Assembly (NCBI GenBank): GCA_016278265.1
Contig: JADQCE010000001.1
Location: forward strand, 372,001-436,000
Reading direction: 5' to 3'
Origin: Halothiobacillus sp.
GTDB taxonomy: Bacteria; Pseudomonadota; Gammaproteobacteria; Halothiobacillales; Halothiobacillaceae
Length of the DNA stretch: 64,000 bases
Under the pieces are notes generated by a model. It was not told the origin of the DNA. It saw nothing but the letters and a program-made list of their open reading frames with translations, and did no database searches. Both the position numbers and the translations under genes were made by a program. This document shows positions 46,475 through 55,665 of the stretch, in pieces (the stretch's first letter is position 1; every line of letters begins with the position of its first letter).

Positions 46475-47056
46475 TCAGCCGCGGCCGGTGAGCACTCGCC
46501 ACGCGATGCGAGCCGACGCCGTCGCCTGAGCCACGGGCGAGCGGCTGGCCTCGGTCTCGAACCAGAGAGACGGGTCGACCTGCCGTTCGCGCAGGATCTG
46601 CTCGACCCGCACGATTGTCAGCCGGTAACGCCAGCCACGCAGCCACGGGCGCCCCAGCGGGGCGGCACCCTGCAGGACGCCGCGGATGCGTCCGGCGAAG
46701 CGTTCATTGAAGCGCCGGAAGGCGAAGTCGACCCGCTTTGCATTCCAGTGGGCCTCGGTCACCCCCAGTTGTGCCAGTTCGTCGGCCGGCAAACGCAAGG
46801 CGTGCCCGGTCTGGCGGTCGGTCGCCGCGTCCAGCCAGCCGTCGACCAGGAGCACGGCGGTGATCAGCCCGTCGACACGGGACTGGTCGGCGGGGGAGAG
46901 GCGCTTGAACCACGGTGGGCGAAAGGCGGCCAGGCGTTCGCGGTAGAAGGTGACCAGTTCACCCATGTTTTCCGGCATGCTGGCGGGTGCCAGCGGGGCA
47001 TTGCGCAGCCGGGCGTCCACGGGCCAGCCGAGCAGGGAGGCGACTCGCGGGATCAT
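46475..47056 (-). CDS. Protein resembling the C-terminal half of squalene/phytoene synthases
   Basis: This 193-residue protein starts at an ATG that overlaps the gph stop (ATGA), so it is coupled to the mtaD-ubiG-gph unit. LRLPADELAQLGVTEAHWNAK and FRRFNERFAGRIRGVLQGAAPL are reminiscent of the C-terminal part of squalene/phytoene synthases, but the N-terminal half with the first Asp-rich motif is missing. It could be a small divergent family of its own. No signal peptide or membrane helix is seen. Low confidence in the family; good confidence that it is a gene. Confidence 0.6.
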   Translation of the reverse strand: MIPRVASLLGWPVDARLRNAPLAPASMPENMGELVTFYRERLAAFRPPWFKRLSPADQSRVDGLITAVLLVDGWLDAATDRQTGHALRLPADELAQLGVTEAHWNAKRVDFAFRRFNERFAGRIRGVLQGAAPLGRPWLRGWRYRLTIVRVEQILRERQVDPSLWFETEASRSPVAQATASARIAWRVLTGRG

Positions 47057-47754
47057 TTCACGTCCACCGCGTCAGGGCTTGTGGCATTTTCTGCCGACTG
47101 AGTCAGCAGGTCGGCGATGTCCTCGGGCCGATCGATCACCACCGTGGCCCCCCAGGTCTCGATGGGGCGCTCGCCGTCGAGGTAGCCCCATCGCCCGGCG
47201 ACGGTAGGCATGTGGGCGGCATTGCCAGCGATGATGTCGCGCTCATGGTCACCGATGTACCAGATTGCGGCCGGCGGCAGGCGCAGCTTGCCGGCGGCGA
47301 ACAGCAGCGGGTCCGGGTGGGGCTTGGCGCGCTTTAGATCGTCACCGCAAACCACCACCGCCGGTGTGATTTCCAGTGCCTCGAGTAGCCGTCGCGTCAA
47401 CTCGCCGGGCTTGTTGGTTACCACGCCCCAAGGCAGGGCGCGTTGCTCGAGCGAGTCGACCAGCGCGTCGAGCCCCGGGAACAGGCAGGTATGCACGGCC
47501 AGGTCCTCGGCGTAGAGCGCCAGGAAACGATCACGCAGCTGGTCGTAGGTCTCGTGGTCCGGGGTGATGCCCAGCCCGATCCCCAGCAGCCCGCGTGCAC
47601 CGTTGGAGACATGCGGTCGAATCTCGTCGAACGCCATCGGCTCGAGCCCCTGTTCGGCACGTACGCGGTTGAGCGCAGCGGCCATGTCGGGGGCGGTATC
47701 GAGCAGCGTGCCGTCGAGATCGAACAGGATGGCTTGCGGGGCGGAAAGCGGCAT
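47053..47754 (-). CDS. gph: Phosphoglycolate phosphatase
   Basis: This 233-residue HAD-superfamily enzyme hydrolyses 2-phosphoglycolate, produced by Rubisco oxygenation or DNA repair. The nucleophile motif FDLDGTLLDT is at 11-20, motif II in GVVTNKPG, and the late motif in IWYIGDHERDIIAGNAA. It follows ubiG by 9 bp and overlaps the next gene, an order (ubiG-gph) usual in gammaproteobacteria. Confidence 0.92.
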   Translation of the reverse strand: MPLSAPQAILFDLDGTLLDTAPDMAAALNRVRAEQGLEPMAFDEIRPHVSNGARGLLGIGLGITPDHETYDQLRDRFLALYAEDLAVHTCLFPGLDALVDSLEQRALPWGVVTNKPGELTRRLLEALEITPAVVVCGDDLKRAKPHPDPLLFAAGKLRLPPAAIWYIGDHERDIIAGNAAHMPTVAGRWGYLDGERPIETWGATVVIDRPEDIADLLTQSAENATSPDAVDVK

Positions 47755-47763
47755 CGGGGTTCC

Positions 47764-48492
47764 TTAACTGTCCTTCACGAAGGCCATTAGATAATTGACG
47801 TCGAGATCGCGGTCGTTGAGCGAGAACTCGCGGATGATGGGGTTGTAGACGATGCCGGTCGAGGCGATCGGCTTGAGGCCGGCCGCCCGGCCCATCCGCG
47901 CAAGCTCACCTGGACGAATGAACTGGCGATGGTCGTGTGTACCGCGTGGCACCATCCCGAGCAGGTATTCGGCCGCGACGATGCCGAGCAGCCAGGACTT
48001 GGCGTTGCGGTTGAGCGTCGAGAGGAACACGTGGCCGCCGGGGCGTACCGCTTCGGCAAGCGCCTGGATGATGCGCGCGGGCTCTTCGACGTGTTCGAGC
48101 ATTTCCATGCAGGTGACCACGTCGAACGCCCCGGTATGTTCGGCGGCAAAGCGCGTAATGTCGGCGACCTGGTAGTCGATATCCAGATAGTCCGGGGCAT
48201 GGTCTCGGGCCACCGCGATGACGTCCTCGGCGAGATCCAGCGCGGTGACCGTTGCCCCGCTGCGGGCCAGCGCCTCGGCGAGGATGCCGCCGCCGCAACC
48301 CACGTCCAGCACGCGGCTGTCGCCGGCGTCGCTGTAGCGCTCGACAAAGGACATGCGCAACGGGTTGATCGCGTGTAGCGAGGCGAACGGGCCGTCGCTG
48401 TCCCACCATTGCTGGGCGAGACGGTTGAAATGCGCCAGTTCGTCGGGCGAGGCGCTGGATGAGCGGTCAACGGTGTCGGTGGTCGAAGTCAT
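47764..48492 (-). CDS. ubiG: Ubiquinone biosynthesis O-methyltransferase
   Basis: This 242-residue SAM-dependent enzyme performs both O-methylations of ubiquinone synthesis. FNRLAQQWWDSDGPFASLHAINPLR at the N-terminus (seen in two adjoining parts, WWDSDGPF and LHAINPLR), VLDVGCGGGILAEALAR, TCMEMLEHVEEP and the C-terminal DVNYLMAF define UbiG. The open frame runs 380 bp further upstream, but the ATG at 48492 is the natural start, 49 bp after mtaD. Confidence 0.95.
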   Translation of the reverse strand: MTSTTDTVDRSSSASPDELAHFNRLAQQWWDSDGPFASLHAINPLRMSFVERYSDAGDSRVLDVGCGGGILAEALARSGATVTALDLAEDVIAVARDHAPDYLDIDYQVADITRFAAEHTGAFDVVTCMEMLEHVEEPARIIQALAEAVRPGGHVFLSTLNRNAKSWLLGIVAAEYLLGMVPRGTHDHRQFIRPGELARMGRAAGLKPIASTGIVYNPIIREFSLNDRDLDVNYLMAFVKDS

Positions 48493-48541
48493 CGCGGTGT
48501 CCCGGCGATTGCAGGCGATTGAAGGGGTAGGCGGCGAGCGA

Positions 48542-49888
48542 TCACGTTTGTGGCTTGGCCCGCAGGATCGGCTCGCGCCAGCGGTTGGCTCGATCGATGA
48601 TGGCCCCGCAGTCCAGTCCGCGCAACCGCCCGCTGCGCAGTAGTGCGCGGCCATCGACCCAGACATCGCTGACTTGGCGTCGGGAGGCGCTGTAAACCAA
48701 CGTCGAGACGGCATCGTAGACCGGCTGGGTTTCCGGGACGTCCAGGTTGACGGCCACCAGGTCGGCTTGCTTGCCCGGTTCGATCGAGCCGATGCGCTCG
48801 TCCAATCCGAAGGCACGCGCGCCGCCCAGGGTCGCCATGTGCAGGGCCTGGTGGGCGCTGACCGCCGCGGCATCGCCAGCCACGGGTTTTGCGATCAGCG
48901 CGGCGGTGCGCATTTCGTCGAACATGTCGAGATCGTTGTTGCTCGCCGCGCCGTCGGTGCCCAGCCCGACATTGACGCCGGCCTCCAGCAACTTGGCCAC
49001 CGGGCAAAAGCCCGAGGCGAGCTTGAGGTTCGATTGCGGCGAGTGCAGCACATGGGTGCCGGTGACGGCCAGCCGGGCGATCTCCGCGTCGGTCAGCTGG
49101 GTCATGTGCACGGCGACCAGGCGCTCGTTGAGCAGGCCCAGGCGGTCGAGCCGCGCCAGCGGTCGCTCGCCGGTGGCGGCGAGGGCCGACTCGACCTCGT
49201 GGGCGGCCTCGTGGACATGCATATGGACGGCCAAGTCCAGCTGGTCGCTGATGGTGCGCACCCGCTCGAGCGCGGCGTCGCCGACGGTGTAGGGCGCGTG
49301 CGGGGCGAGCGTGAATTCGATGCGCGGATGATGGCGCCAGTCGTTGACCAGATCGACGCCTTTGGCCAGCGCCTCCTCGGCGTTGGCCGACCAGCGATTG
49401 GGCGCATCGATCACCACGATGCCGAATATGCCGCGCAGTCCGGCGGCCTGCACGGCCTCGATCGCTGCCTCGGGGAAGAAATACATGTCCGAGAGCGTCG
49501 TCGTGCCACCGCGGATCATCTCGACGGCTGCCAGCATCGAGCCGTCATAAACAAAATCGTGACTCAACATCTGTCCCTCGACCGGCCAGATGTGTTCCTC
49601 GAGCCAGGTCATTAGCGGCAGGTCGTCGGCCAGCCCGCGCATCAGGCTCATCGCGGCGTGGGTGTGGCCGTTGACCAGCCCCGGTATCAGGGCGTGGGTG
49701 GGCAGGTCGACCCATTCGGTCGACTCGCTGGTCGCCTGCTGGCGTTCGCGGGCCTGCTTGCGGGTCAGGATGGCCTCGATGCGGCCGTCGCGAACCCACA
49801 CCGCGTGATCTTCGAGCACCTCGTCGCGCGGGGCGACGGGGATCAGCCAGCGGGGGGCGAGGATCTGGATGGGGAGGTCGGTTGCCAT
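48542..49888 (-). CDS. mtaD: 5-methylthioadenosine/S-adenosylhomocysteine deaminase
   Basis: This 448-residue amidohydrolase deaminates methylthioadenosine and S-adenosylhomocysteine. Zinc ligands are seen in GLVNGHTHAAM, VHMHVHEAAHEV and GLGTDGAASNN; SPQSNLKLASG is the substrate-binding segment. Length and the mtaD-ubiG-gph order support the assignment over other TRZ/ATZ hydrolases. It is the first gene of the unit; 58 bp upstream begins dispersed repeat copy B. Confidence 0.9.
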   Translation of the reverse strand: MATDLPIQILAPRWLIPVAPRDEVLEDHAVWVRDGRIEAILTRKQARERQQATSESTEWVDLPTHALIPGLVNGHTHAAMSLMRGLADDLPLMTWLEEHIWPVEGQMLSHDFVYDGSMLAAVEMIRGGTTTLSDMYFFPEAAIEAVQAAGLRGIFGIVVIDAPNRWSANAEEALAKGVDLVNDWRHHPRIEFTLAPHAPYTVGDAALERVRTISDQLDLAVHMHVHEAAHEVESALAATGERPLARLDRLGLLNERLVAVHMTQLTDAEIARLAVTGTHVLHSPQSNLKLASGFCPVAKLLEAGVNVGLGTDGAASNNDLDMFDEMRTAALIAKPVAGDAAAVSAHQALHMATLGGARAFGLDERIGSIEPGKQADLVAVNLDVPETQPVYDAVSTLVYSASRRQVSDVWVDGRALLRSGRLRGLDCGAIIDRANRWREPILRAKPQT

Positions 49889-49946
49889 GACGGATGAGCG
49901 GTGCCGGTGAGGGTGAATTGAAGGGCTGTTTGATTGCGTGGAAGCT

Positions 49947-50218
49947 TAGGGAAACTCTGCACAAATGCCATACCGCTCTGCGAGCCTTGAGCCGGGTAAA
50001 TGCAAGGCGTTCGTCCGCCGCGGAAGAGTGGTTCTCTTTCCAAGGACGACAACGTAGCAGATGCCCGGCTCAAGGCTCGCCCTGCGGGGCCTGACGAGCC
50101 GTCCGTGCTCGGTGTCGCGTCGTCTTGACGTGGCCGCCGGCACGCCGGTGGCGACGCGCCTGGATCACGAACGGCTCGACAGGCCAGAGTGGCATGCCAT
50201 TTGTGCAGAGTTTCCCTA
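49947..50218. repeat. Structured dispersed element, full-length copy B
   Basis: This 272-bp element aligns end to end with copy A. The outer 21 bp are perfectly inverted, starting TAGGGAAACTCTGCAC and ending GTGCAGAGTTTCCCTA. Helices: 49959-49980 with 50185-50206, 49981-49996 with 50064-50079 (16 perfect pairs), 50022-50028 with 50034-50041, and a right-hand domain closed by GGCCTG/CAGGCC that also pairs CGAGCCGT with ACGGCTCG. It lies between divergent mtaD and argD. No protein frame is convincing. Confidence 0.87.
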
Positions 50219-50375
50219 TCATGCCGCGCCGTGGCGGCCTTTGTCGAAATCGATTCGATTCGTGATATGCTCCAGCGCTTGCCCCTCCGAACTCGTGTCA
50301 ATCGATCTTAACCAATCGATCCGGCTAGGCGCGTCGTTGTTCGTCGAGTGGGCACAAAACGCAATGGATTCAATG

Positions 50376-50404
50376 CGCTCGTCGTTCCGGGGAGCGCTTT
50401 TTTG
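50376..50404 (+). terminator. Terminator-like hairpin in the argD leader
   Basis: GCGCTC and GAGCGC form a GC-rich stem followed directly by TTTTTT, 51 bp upstream of the argD start. It could attenuate argD-argF transcription or end a short upstream transcript. A second perfect hairpin, CGCCCGG-AAATA-CCGGGCG at 50414-50432, lies just before the ribosome-binding site. Confidence 0.55.
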
Positions 50405-50454
50405 GTTTTGTATCGCCCGGAAATACCGGGCGAAATCGGTTTTCGAGGAACGCC

Positions 50455-51633
50455 GTGAGCGACTTTCTGCTGCCCACCTACAACCGTCAGCCCGTCCGCT
50501 TCGTTCGGGGCGAAGGCCCGTACCTCTGGGACGAGTCGGGCGTGCAATACCTCGATGCGGTCAGCGGCATTGCGGTGACCGGTCTGGGGCACGCCCACCC
50601 GGACATCGCCGAGGCCCTTTGCGACCAGGCCAAGACCCTGATCCACACCTCCAACCTCTACGGCATTCCGTGGCAGGAGCGTCTGGGCGAACGGCTCGCC
50701 GCGCTCTCGGGGATGGAAAAGGTGTTCTTCGGTAACTCCGGCTCGGAGGCCAACGAGGCGGCGATCAAGCTCGCGCGTCTGCATGGTCGTCGCCGCGAGA
50801 TCGACAACCCCAAAATCGCGGTCATGGAGCACAGCTTTCACGGCCGCACGCTGGCCGCGCTGGCCGCCACCGGCAACGCCGCCATCCAGAAGGGCTTCGA
50901 GCCGTTGCTCGATGGCTTCGTGCGTGTTCCCTACGGCGACGTGGACGCCCTCGAGCAGGTAGCGGCCGACCCGCAAATCGTCGCCGTGCTGCTCGAGCCG
51001 GTGCAGGGCGAGGGCGGTGTGCGCCCGGCACCGACCGGCTATCTGGCCGCGGTGCGTGCCCTGTGCGACCAGCACGACTGGCTGATGATGGTCGACGAGG
51101 TACAGACCGGCATCGCGCGCACCGGTCGCTGGTTCGGCTTTCAGCACGAGGCCGAGGTGCTGCCCGATGTGATGAGCCTGGCCAAGGGGCTGGGCAACGG
51201 CGTGCCGATCGGCGCCTGCCTGACCGCCGGCCGGGCCACCGACCTGTTCGGCCCGGGCAGCCACGGCTCGACCTTCGGCGGCAACCCGCTGGTCTGCCGC
51301 GCGGCGGCGACCGTACTCGAGGTAATCGAGCGTGACGGGCTGGTGATGCGGGCCGAGAAGCTGGGCCGGTCCATCGCCGAGCGCATCCGCGCCGGGCTGG
51401 CCGATCTCGATGGCTTTCTCGAGGTGCGCGGTCGCGGCCTGATGATTGGCATCGAGCTGGACCGTCCGGCCGGTGAACTGGTGGCCCGTGCATTGGAGCA
51501 GGGCCTGCTGATCAACGTCACTGCCGGCTCGGTGGTGCGCCTGCTGCCGCCGCTGATCCTGAGCGAATCGCAGGCCGACCTGATCGCCGATCGGGTGATC
51601 GGCGTCATCCGCGACTGGTACGCGGCCAACTGA
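50455..51633 (+). CDS. argD: Acetylornithine aminotransferase
   Basis: This 392-residue class III PLP enzyme transaminates N-acetylglutamate semialdehyde in arginine synthesis. GNSGSEANEAAIKLAR, EHSFHGRTLAALAATGN, VDEVQTGIARTGRWF, and the Schiff-base lysine in MSLAKGLGNGVPIGA are present. The start is GTG at 50455 with GAGGA upstream. argF follows after 66 bp on the same strand. Confidence 0.94.
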   Translation: MSDFLLPTYNRQPVRFVRGEGPYLWDESGVQYLDAVSGIAVTGLGHAHPDIAEALCDQAKTLIHTSNLYGIPWQERLGERLAALSGMEKVFFGNSGSEANEAAIKLARLHGRRREIDNPKIAVMEHSFHGRTLAALAATGNAAIQKGFEPLLDGFVRVPYGDVDALEQVAADPQIVAVLLEPVQGEGGVRPAPTGYLAAVRALCDQHDWLMMVDEVQTGIARTGRWFGFQHEAEVLPDVMSLAKGLGNGVPIGACLTAGRATDLFGPGSHGSTFGGNPLVCRAAATVLEVIERDGLVMRAEKLGRSIAERIRAGLADLDGFLEVRGRGLMIGIELDRPAGELVARALEQGLLINVTAGSVVRLLPPLILSESQADLIADRVIGVIRDWYAAN

Positions 51634-51699
51634 GTTTTCGGGGTTTTCCCTGGGTTTGATCCTGGGTGCGCCCCTCCAACCGACAGAATCGATACCGTT

Positions 51700-52620
51700 A
51701 TGTCCACACGTCACTTTCTGAGCCTGTTCGACCTCAACGCGGACGAGTACCGCGGCCTGTTCGAGCGCGCGGGACAACTGCAAGCCGCCCGCGAGCGCGG
51801 CGAGCGCCCCGAGACCCTGGCCCGTCGCGTACTGGGCATGATCTTCGAGAAGGCCTCCACGCGCACCCGGCTGTCGTTCGAGTCGGGCATGGCACAACTG
51901 GGCGGCTCGGCGATCTTCCTCTCGCCGCGCGACACGCAGCTCGGCCGCGGTGAGCCGGTCGAGGACTCCGCCCGTGTGATGTCGCGGATGGTCGACGCGA
52001 TCATGATCCGCGCCAACGATCACGGCATGGTCGAGGCCTTCGCCGCCAACAGCCGCGTGCCGGTGATCAACGCGTTGACCGACCGCAGCCACCCCTGCCA
52101 GCTGCTCGCCGACATCTACACCTACGAGCGTCATCGTGGCTCGATCGCCGGCAAGCGCGTCGCCTGGGTAGGGGATGGCTTCAATATGTGCCACTCCTAC
52201 ATCAATGCCGCACGCACCTTTGACTTCGAGTTGGTGATCGCCGCCCCGCGTGGCTATGAGCCCGACCCGTCCGTGGTCGAAGCGGCCAAGGATCGCGTCG
52301 AGCTGGTCGGCACGGCGGCCGAGGCGGTGGAAAACGCCGATCTGGTGGTCACCGACGTCTGGGCCTCGATGGGCCAGGAAGAAGAGCGGCTGCGTCGCTT
52401 GCGCGACTTCCACGACTATCAGATCAACGCCGAGCTGATGGCTCGCGCCCAGAGCAATGCGCTGTTCATGCACTGCTTGCCGGCCCACCGTGGTGAGGAA
52501 GTCACCGCCGATGTCATCGATGGCGCACAGAGTGTCGTCTGGGACGAGGCCGAGGCGCGGATGTTCACGCAGCAGGCATTGGTCGAATTCCTAATCCTGG
52601 GCGAGTTTCCCAAGGGCTGA
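51700..52620 (+). CDS. argF: Ornithine carbamoyltransferase
   Basis: This 306-residue enzyme makes citrulline from ornithine and carbamoyl phosphate. The carbamoyl-phosphate motif [13 protein letters not shown], the [11 protein letters not shown] segment, and the ornithine-binding [11 protein letters not shown] are intact. It is the second gene of argD-argF and is closed by a strong terminator. Confidence 0.96.
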   Translation: MSTRHFLSLFDLNADEYRGLFERAGQLQAARERGERPETLARRVLGMIFEKASTRTRLSFESGMAQLGGSAIFLSPRDTQLGRGEPVEDSARVMSRMVDAIMIRANDHGMVEAFAANSRVPVINALTDRSHPCQLLADIYTYERHRGSIAGKRVAWVGDGFNMCHSYINAARTFDFELVIAAPRGYEPDPSVVEAAKDRVELVGTAAEAVENADLVVTDVWASMGQEEERLRRLRDFHDYQINAELMARAQSNALFMHCLPAHRGEEVTADVIDGAQSVVWDEAEARMFTQQALVEFLILGEFPKG

Positions 52621-52648
52621 GCTACCCACGCCCCAAGCCCCTTTCGAG

Positions 52649-52685
52649 AGACCGGTTTCCCCTTGGCGGGGCCCGGTCTTTTTTT
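52649..52685 (+). terminator. Intrinsic terminator of argD-argF
   Basis: AGACCGG pairs with CCGGTCT, with an inner CCCC/GGGG stem, followed by seven T, 28 bp after the argF stop. Confidence 0.88.
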
Positions 52686-52855
52686 CGGACTATTCTCCTG
52701 GATAGCCGTTGCCCAACCGGCCGGTCCGTTTTTTCGCCTGTCAACGCCAGGTTCGCCATGTCATCGTCATTCGCCCCGGCCGGGCAGCGGGGGTGGTGCA
52801 TCCGGTGACGGATCTCAGCGGGCTGCCTGGCAGGCAACTACACGGGGGTGGAATC

Positions 52856-53242
52856 ATGCATATTGCAAAAGCAGACGTTCCGGTCCGGATCGATGTGCCC
52901 GGGGCCACGGTGCGTCAGCAGACCGGCTTCGGGGATGTGAGCGGCTACGGCACGATGGGGGCGGAGTACTTTTCCTTTGGTGCCGGCACTGATATCACCG
53001 AGTTGCTGCACGGCCTCGAGGGCGATCTCTGTCAGAGTCCTCACTGGGGTTACGTGGTCAACGGGGCGATTACCGCCCTGTACGCCGACGGTGAGGAAGA
53101 GACGTCACACACCGGCGATCTCTTCTACTGGCCACCGGGCCACAGCGTCCGGGCCGAGGAAGACACCGACATCGTGATGTTCAGCCCACAGCACGAGCAC
53201 GGGCAGGTGATCGAGCACGTCGCCGGGAAAGTCGGCGCCTGA
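52856..53242 (+). CDS. Cupin-domain protein
   Basis: This 128-residue single-domain cupin has SPHWGYVVNGAITALYADGEEE and DLFYWPPGHSVRAEEDTDIV, with candidate metal ligands His in PHWGY and His in PPGHS. Close relatives are annotated only as cupins. The ATG at 52856 follows GGTGGA; earlier starts in the frame overlap the argF terminator region and are unlikely. It stands alone between argF and argA and its substrate is unknown. Confidence 0.82.
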   Translation: MHIAKADVPVRIDVPGATVRQQTGFGDVSGYGTMGAEYFSFGAGTDITELLHGLEGDLCQSPHWGYVVNGAITALYADGEEETSHTGDLFYWPPGHSVRAEEDTDIVMFSPQHEHGQVIEHVAGKVGA

Positions 53243-53371
53243 CCGGCGGTCACCGACAGGCCCCGCCCCGCGGACGCCATTCGCCGAGCGGGGTCATTTC
53301 ATGTTCGGGGTCGCGACCGGTATCCTGCTCCCATCGTCAACCCCGCCCCAAAGCGGCTTCGGAGACCATTC

Positions 53372-54718
53372 GTGAGCGACAGCAAGGACACTGCCCTCAA
53401 TGCCACCTGTCAGCCGAGCGGCGAGGCGCGGGTGCTGGTGCAGGGACTGCGCGATGCCGTCCCGTATATCCGCGAGCACGAGGACCATGTCTTCGTGGTC
53501 GCCTTCGGCGGCGAGGCGCTCGATGAGCCGGCCAGCTTCGAGCGGCTGATCCGCGACATCGTGCTGATCGCCGATCTCGGCGTGCGCCTGGTGCTGGTGC
53601 CCGGGGCGCGTCCGCAGATCAACCGCCGCTTCCAGGAAGCCGGTTTCGAAGAGCGGTTCCACCAAGGGCTGCGCGTCACCGAACCGGCAATGATCGACCC
53701 GCTGACCGAGGCGGTCGGCGCGGTGCAGTTCGACGTGATTTCCTGGCTGTCGGCGCGCTTGAGCCTGGCCTCGGGCTCGGGGCTGGCGCAACGGGTGCTG
53801 ACCGGCAATTTCGTCACGGCGCGCCCGATGGGCGTGATCGACGGCGTGGATCTGGGGCATACCGGCGCGGTGCGCCGGGTCGACGTCGACGGTGTGCGCG
53901 ATGCGCTGGGCGACGGCTCGATCGTGGTGCAGTCGAATATCGGCTATTCGCCCACGGGCGAGCTGTTCAACCTGCGCGCCGAGGACGTCGCCGAGAGCAT
54001 GGCCGTCGCGCTGGGCGCGGATAAGCTGATCTTTCTCACCGACCCGCTCGATGACCTGCCCACCGCCATGAGCCTCACGGAGGTCGAGGGGCTGCTGGAG
54101 CGCCAGGGCGACAATCTGTCGACCGAGTTCCAGTTGCACCTGCACAGCGCCGTGCGGGCCTGCTCGAAGGGCGTGGATCGGATTCACCTGGTCGATCGCG
54201 AGGTCGACGGGGCGCTGTTGGTCGAGCTCTACACGCGTGACGGCTGCGGCACGTTGATCACCAGCGAGCCCTACGAGCGCATCCGCTCGGCGACCCTCGA
54301 CGACATCGGCGGGATATTGGCCCTGATCGAGCCGATGGAGCAGGCCGGCGTGTTGGTACGCCGCTCGCGCGAGCAGTTGGAACTGGAGACCGACCGCTTC
54401 GTGGTGATTGACCGCGACGGCGACATCATCGCCTGCGCCGCACTCTATCCCTTTCCCGAGGACGGTTCGGCCGAACTGGCCGCGCTGGTGGTGCATCCCG
54501 CCTACCAGGGCGGCGGCCGGGCGGCACGTCTGCTTGGTTTCATGGAAAGCCGGGCGCGCTCGCTGGGTCTCAAATCGCTGTTCCTGCTCTCGACCCAGAC
54601 CATGGCCTTCTTCCGCGAGAAGGGCTTCGCCGATGAAAGCCTGGATCGACTGCCTGCCGAGCGGCGCGCGTTCTACAACCTCAAGCGCAATTCGCGGATC
54701 TTCCGCAAGTGGCTATAG
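53372..54718 (+). CDS. argA: Amino-acid N-acetyltransferase (N-acetylglutamate synthase)
   Basis: This 448-residue enzyme makes N-acetylglutamate, the first step of arginine synthesis. The N-terminal amino-acid-kinase-like domain (about 1-290) includes LVLVPGARPQINRRF and the arginine-sensing region; a GNAT domain (about 295-448) has ELAALVVHPAYQGGGRAARL. This is the classical two-domain ArgA. GTG start at 53372 with GGAG upstream. It is near but not in one unit with argD-argF. Confidence 0.94.
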   Translation: MSDSKDTALNATCQPSGEARVLVQGLRDAVPYIREHEDHVFVVAFGGEALDEPASFERLIRDIVLIADLGVRLVLVPGARPQINRRFQEAGFEERFHQGLRVTEPAMIDPLTEAVGAVQFDVISWLSARLSLASGSGLAQRVLTGNFVTARPMGVIDGVDLGHTGAVRRVDVDGVRDALGDGSIVVQSNIGYSPTGELFNLRAEDVAESMAVALGADKLIFLTDPLDDLPTAMSLTEVEGLLERQGDNLSTEFQLHLHSAVRACSKGVDRIHLVDREVDGALLVELYTRDGCGTLITSEPYERIRSATLDDIGGILALIEPMEQAGVLVRRSREQLELETDRFVVIDRDGDIIACAALYPFPEDGSAELAALVVHPAYQGGGRAARLLGFMESRARSLGLKSLFLLSTQTMAFFREKGFADESLDRLPAERRAFYNLKRNSRIFRKWL

Positions 54719-54869
54719 CCCGAACATTCCATGAATTGCCCACGCCCTCGCTTGTCTCTTGTCCGCACAAGGAATTTTCTTCAGTCGGCCGTAATCACCG
54801 ATACGCCGCTCCTTCAAAAAATCCCATGTGCAGCCAATATCCTGCGCGATCATCGCGGGAGTTCATGAA

Positions 54870-55655
54870 ATGTTCGGGCTAGCCTCGCTGCCGGTCGTTG
54901 CCTGTCGTCCTGAGGGGGACAGCCCGGCCGTCGTGCGACTGCAGGCGTTTGCCGAGGAGTGGGGGTTGGGTTGGGTGGACGCACCCGGTGACGATCCGGC
55001 CCGCTTCACGCTGGCGGTGGAGGATGGGCGCATTGGCCTGATTCCTCCCCCCGATCGACCGGATCTCGGTTCGCACCCGCTGGTGATCGACTTTGCCGCC
55101 GACCCGCGATTCGCCCGTCCGCTGGCGCGCAAGGATGCCCTGGCGCGGGCGACCGGCTGGAAGCCGGGGTATCGGCCACCGGTGATCGATCTCACCACCG
55201 GGCTGGGTCGTGATGCCTGGGCGTTGGCCAGTGGTGGCTGCGAGGTGACGGCAGTCGAGCGCCATCCGGTCGTCTGGCTGCTGCTGACCGATGCCCTCGA
55301 CCGGGCGATGGCCGAACCAGAACTGGCGGCCATCGCCGCACGGATCCATCCCGTCTTTGGTGATGTGCTCGGTGCGCATCCGCCGGCGATTGCCGGTAAT
55401 AAGGACACGGTCTGGTACGTCGATCCGATGTTCCCCGAACGCAAGAAATCCGCGCTGGTGAAAAAGCCCATGCGCATCTTCCATCACCTGGTCGGTGACG
55501 ATCCGGATAGCGAGGCCCTGTTTGCCTGGGCCCGTCGGCAGACGGGTGCCCGCTGGGTGGTCAAGCGCCCGCCGAGCGCTCCCGGCATCGATACGACCAC
55601 CCCGGCGATTGACTACCGCTCCGGGCGTCTGCGCTTCGACGTCTACCTGGGCTAA
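54870..55655 (+). CDS. rsmJ: 16S rRNA (guanine1516-N2)-methyltransferase
   Basis: This 261-residue SAM-dependent methyltransferase modifies G1516 of 16S rRNA. DLTTGLGRDAWALAS is the SAM-binding motif; AVERHPVVWLLLTDAL and YVDPMFPERKKSALVKKPM are diagnostic of RsmJ. GGGAG sits ten bases before the ATG at 54870; an alternative start 42 bp upstream adds an unlikely N-terminus. It converges on the unknown 679-residue gene with 10 bp between stops. Confidence 0.92.
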   Translation: MFGLASLPVVACRPEGDSPAVVRLQAFAEEWGLGWVDAPGDDPARFTLAVEDGRIGLIPPPDRPDLGSHPLVIDFAADPRFARPLARKDALARATGWKPGYRPPVIDLTTGLGRDAWALASGGCEVTAVERHPVVWLLLTDALDRAMAEPELAAIAARIHPVFGDVLGAHPPAIAGNKDTVWYVDPMFPERKKSALVKKPMRIFHHLVGDDPDSEALFAWARRQTGARWVVKRPPSAPGIDTTTPAIDYRSGRLRFDVYLG

Positions 55656-55665
55656 TCAGGCGAGG

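Noticed and set aside
50308-52488. Minus-strand open frame of 726 codons
   Set aside because: It lies antisense to argD and argF, both intact and well conserved; the long frame is a by-product of high GC.
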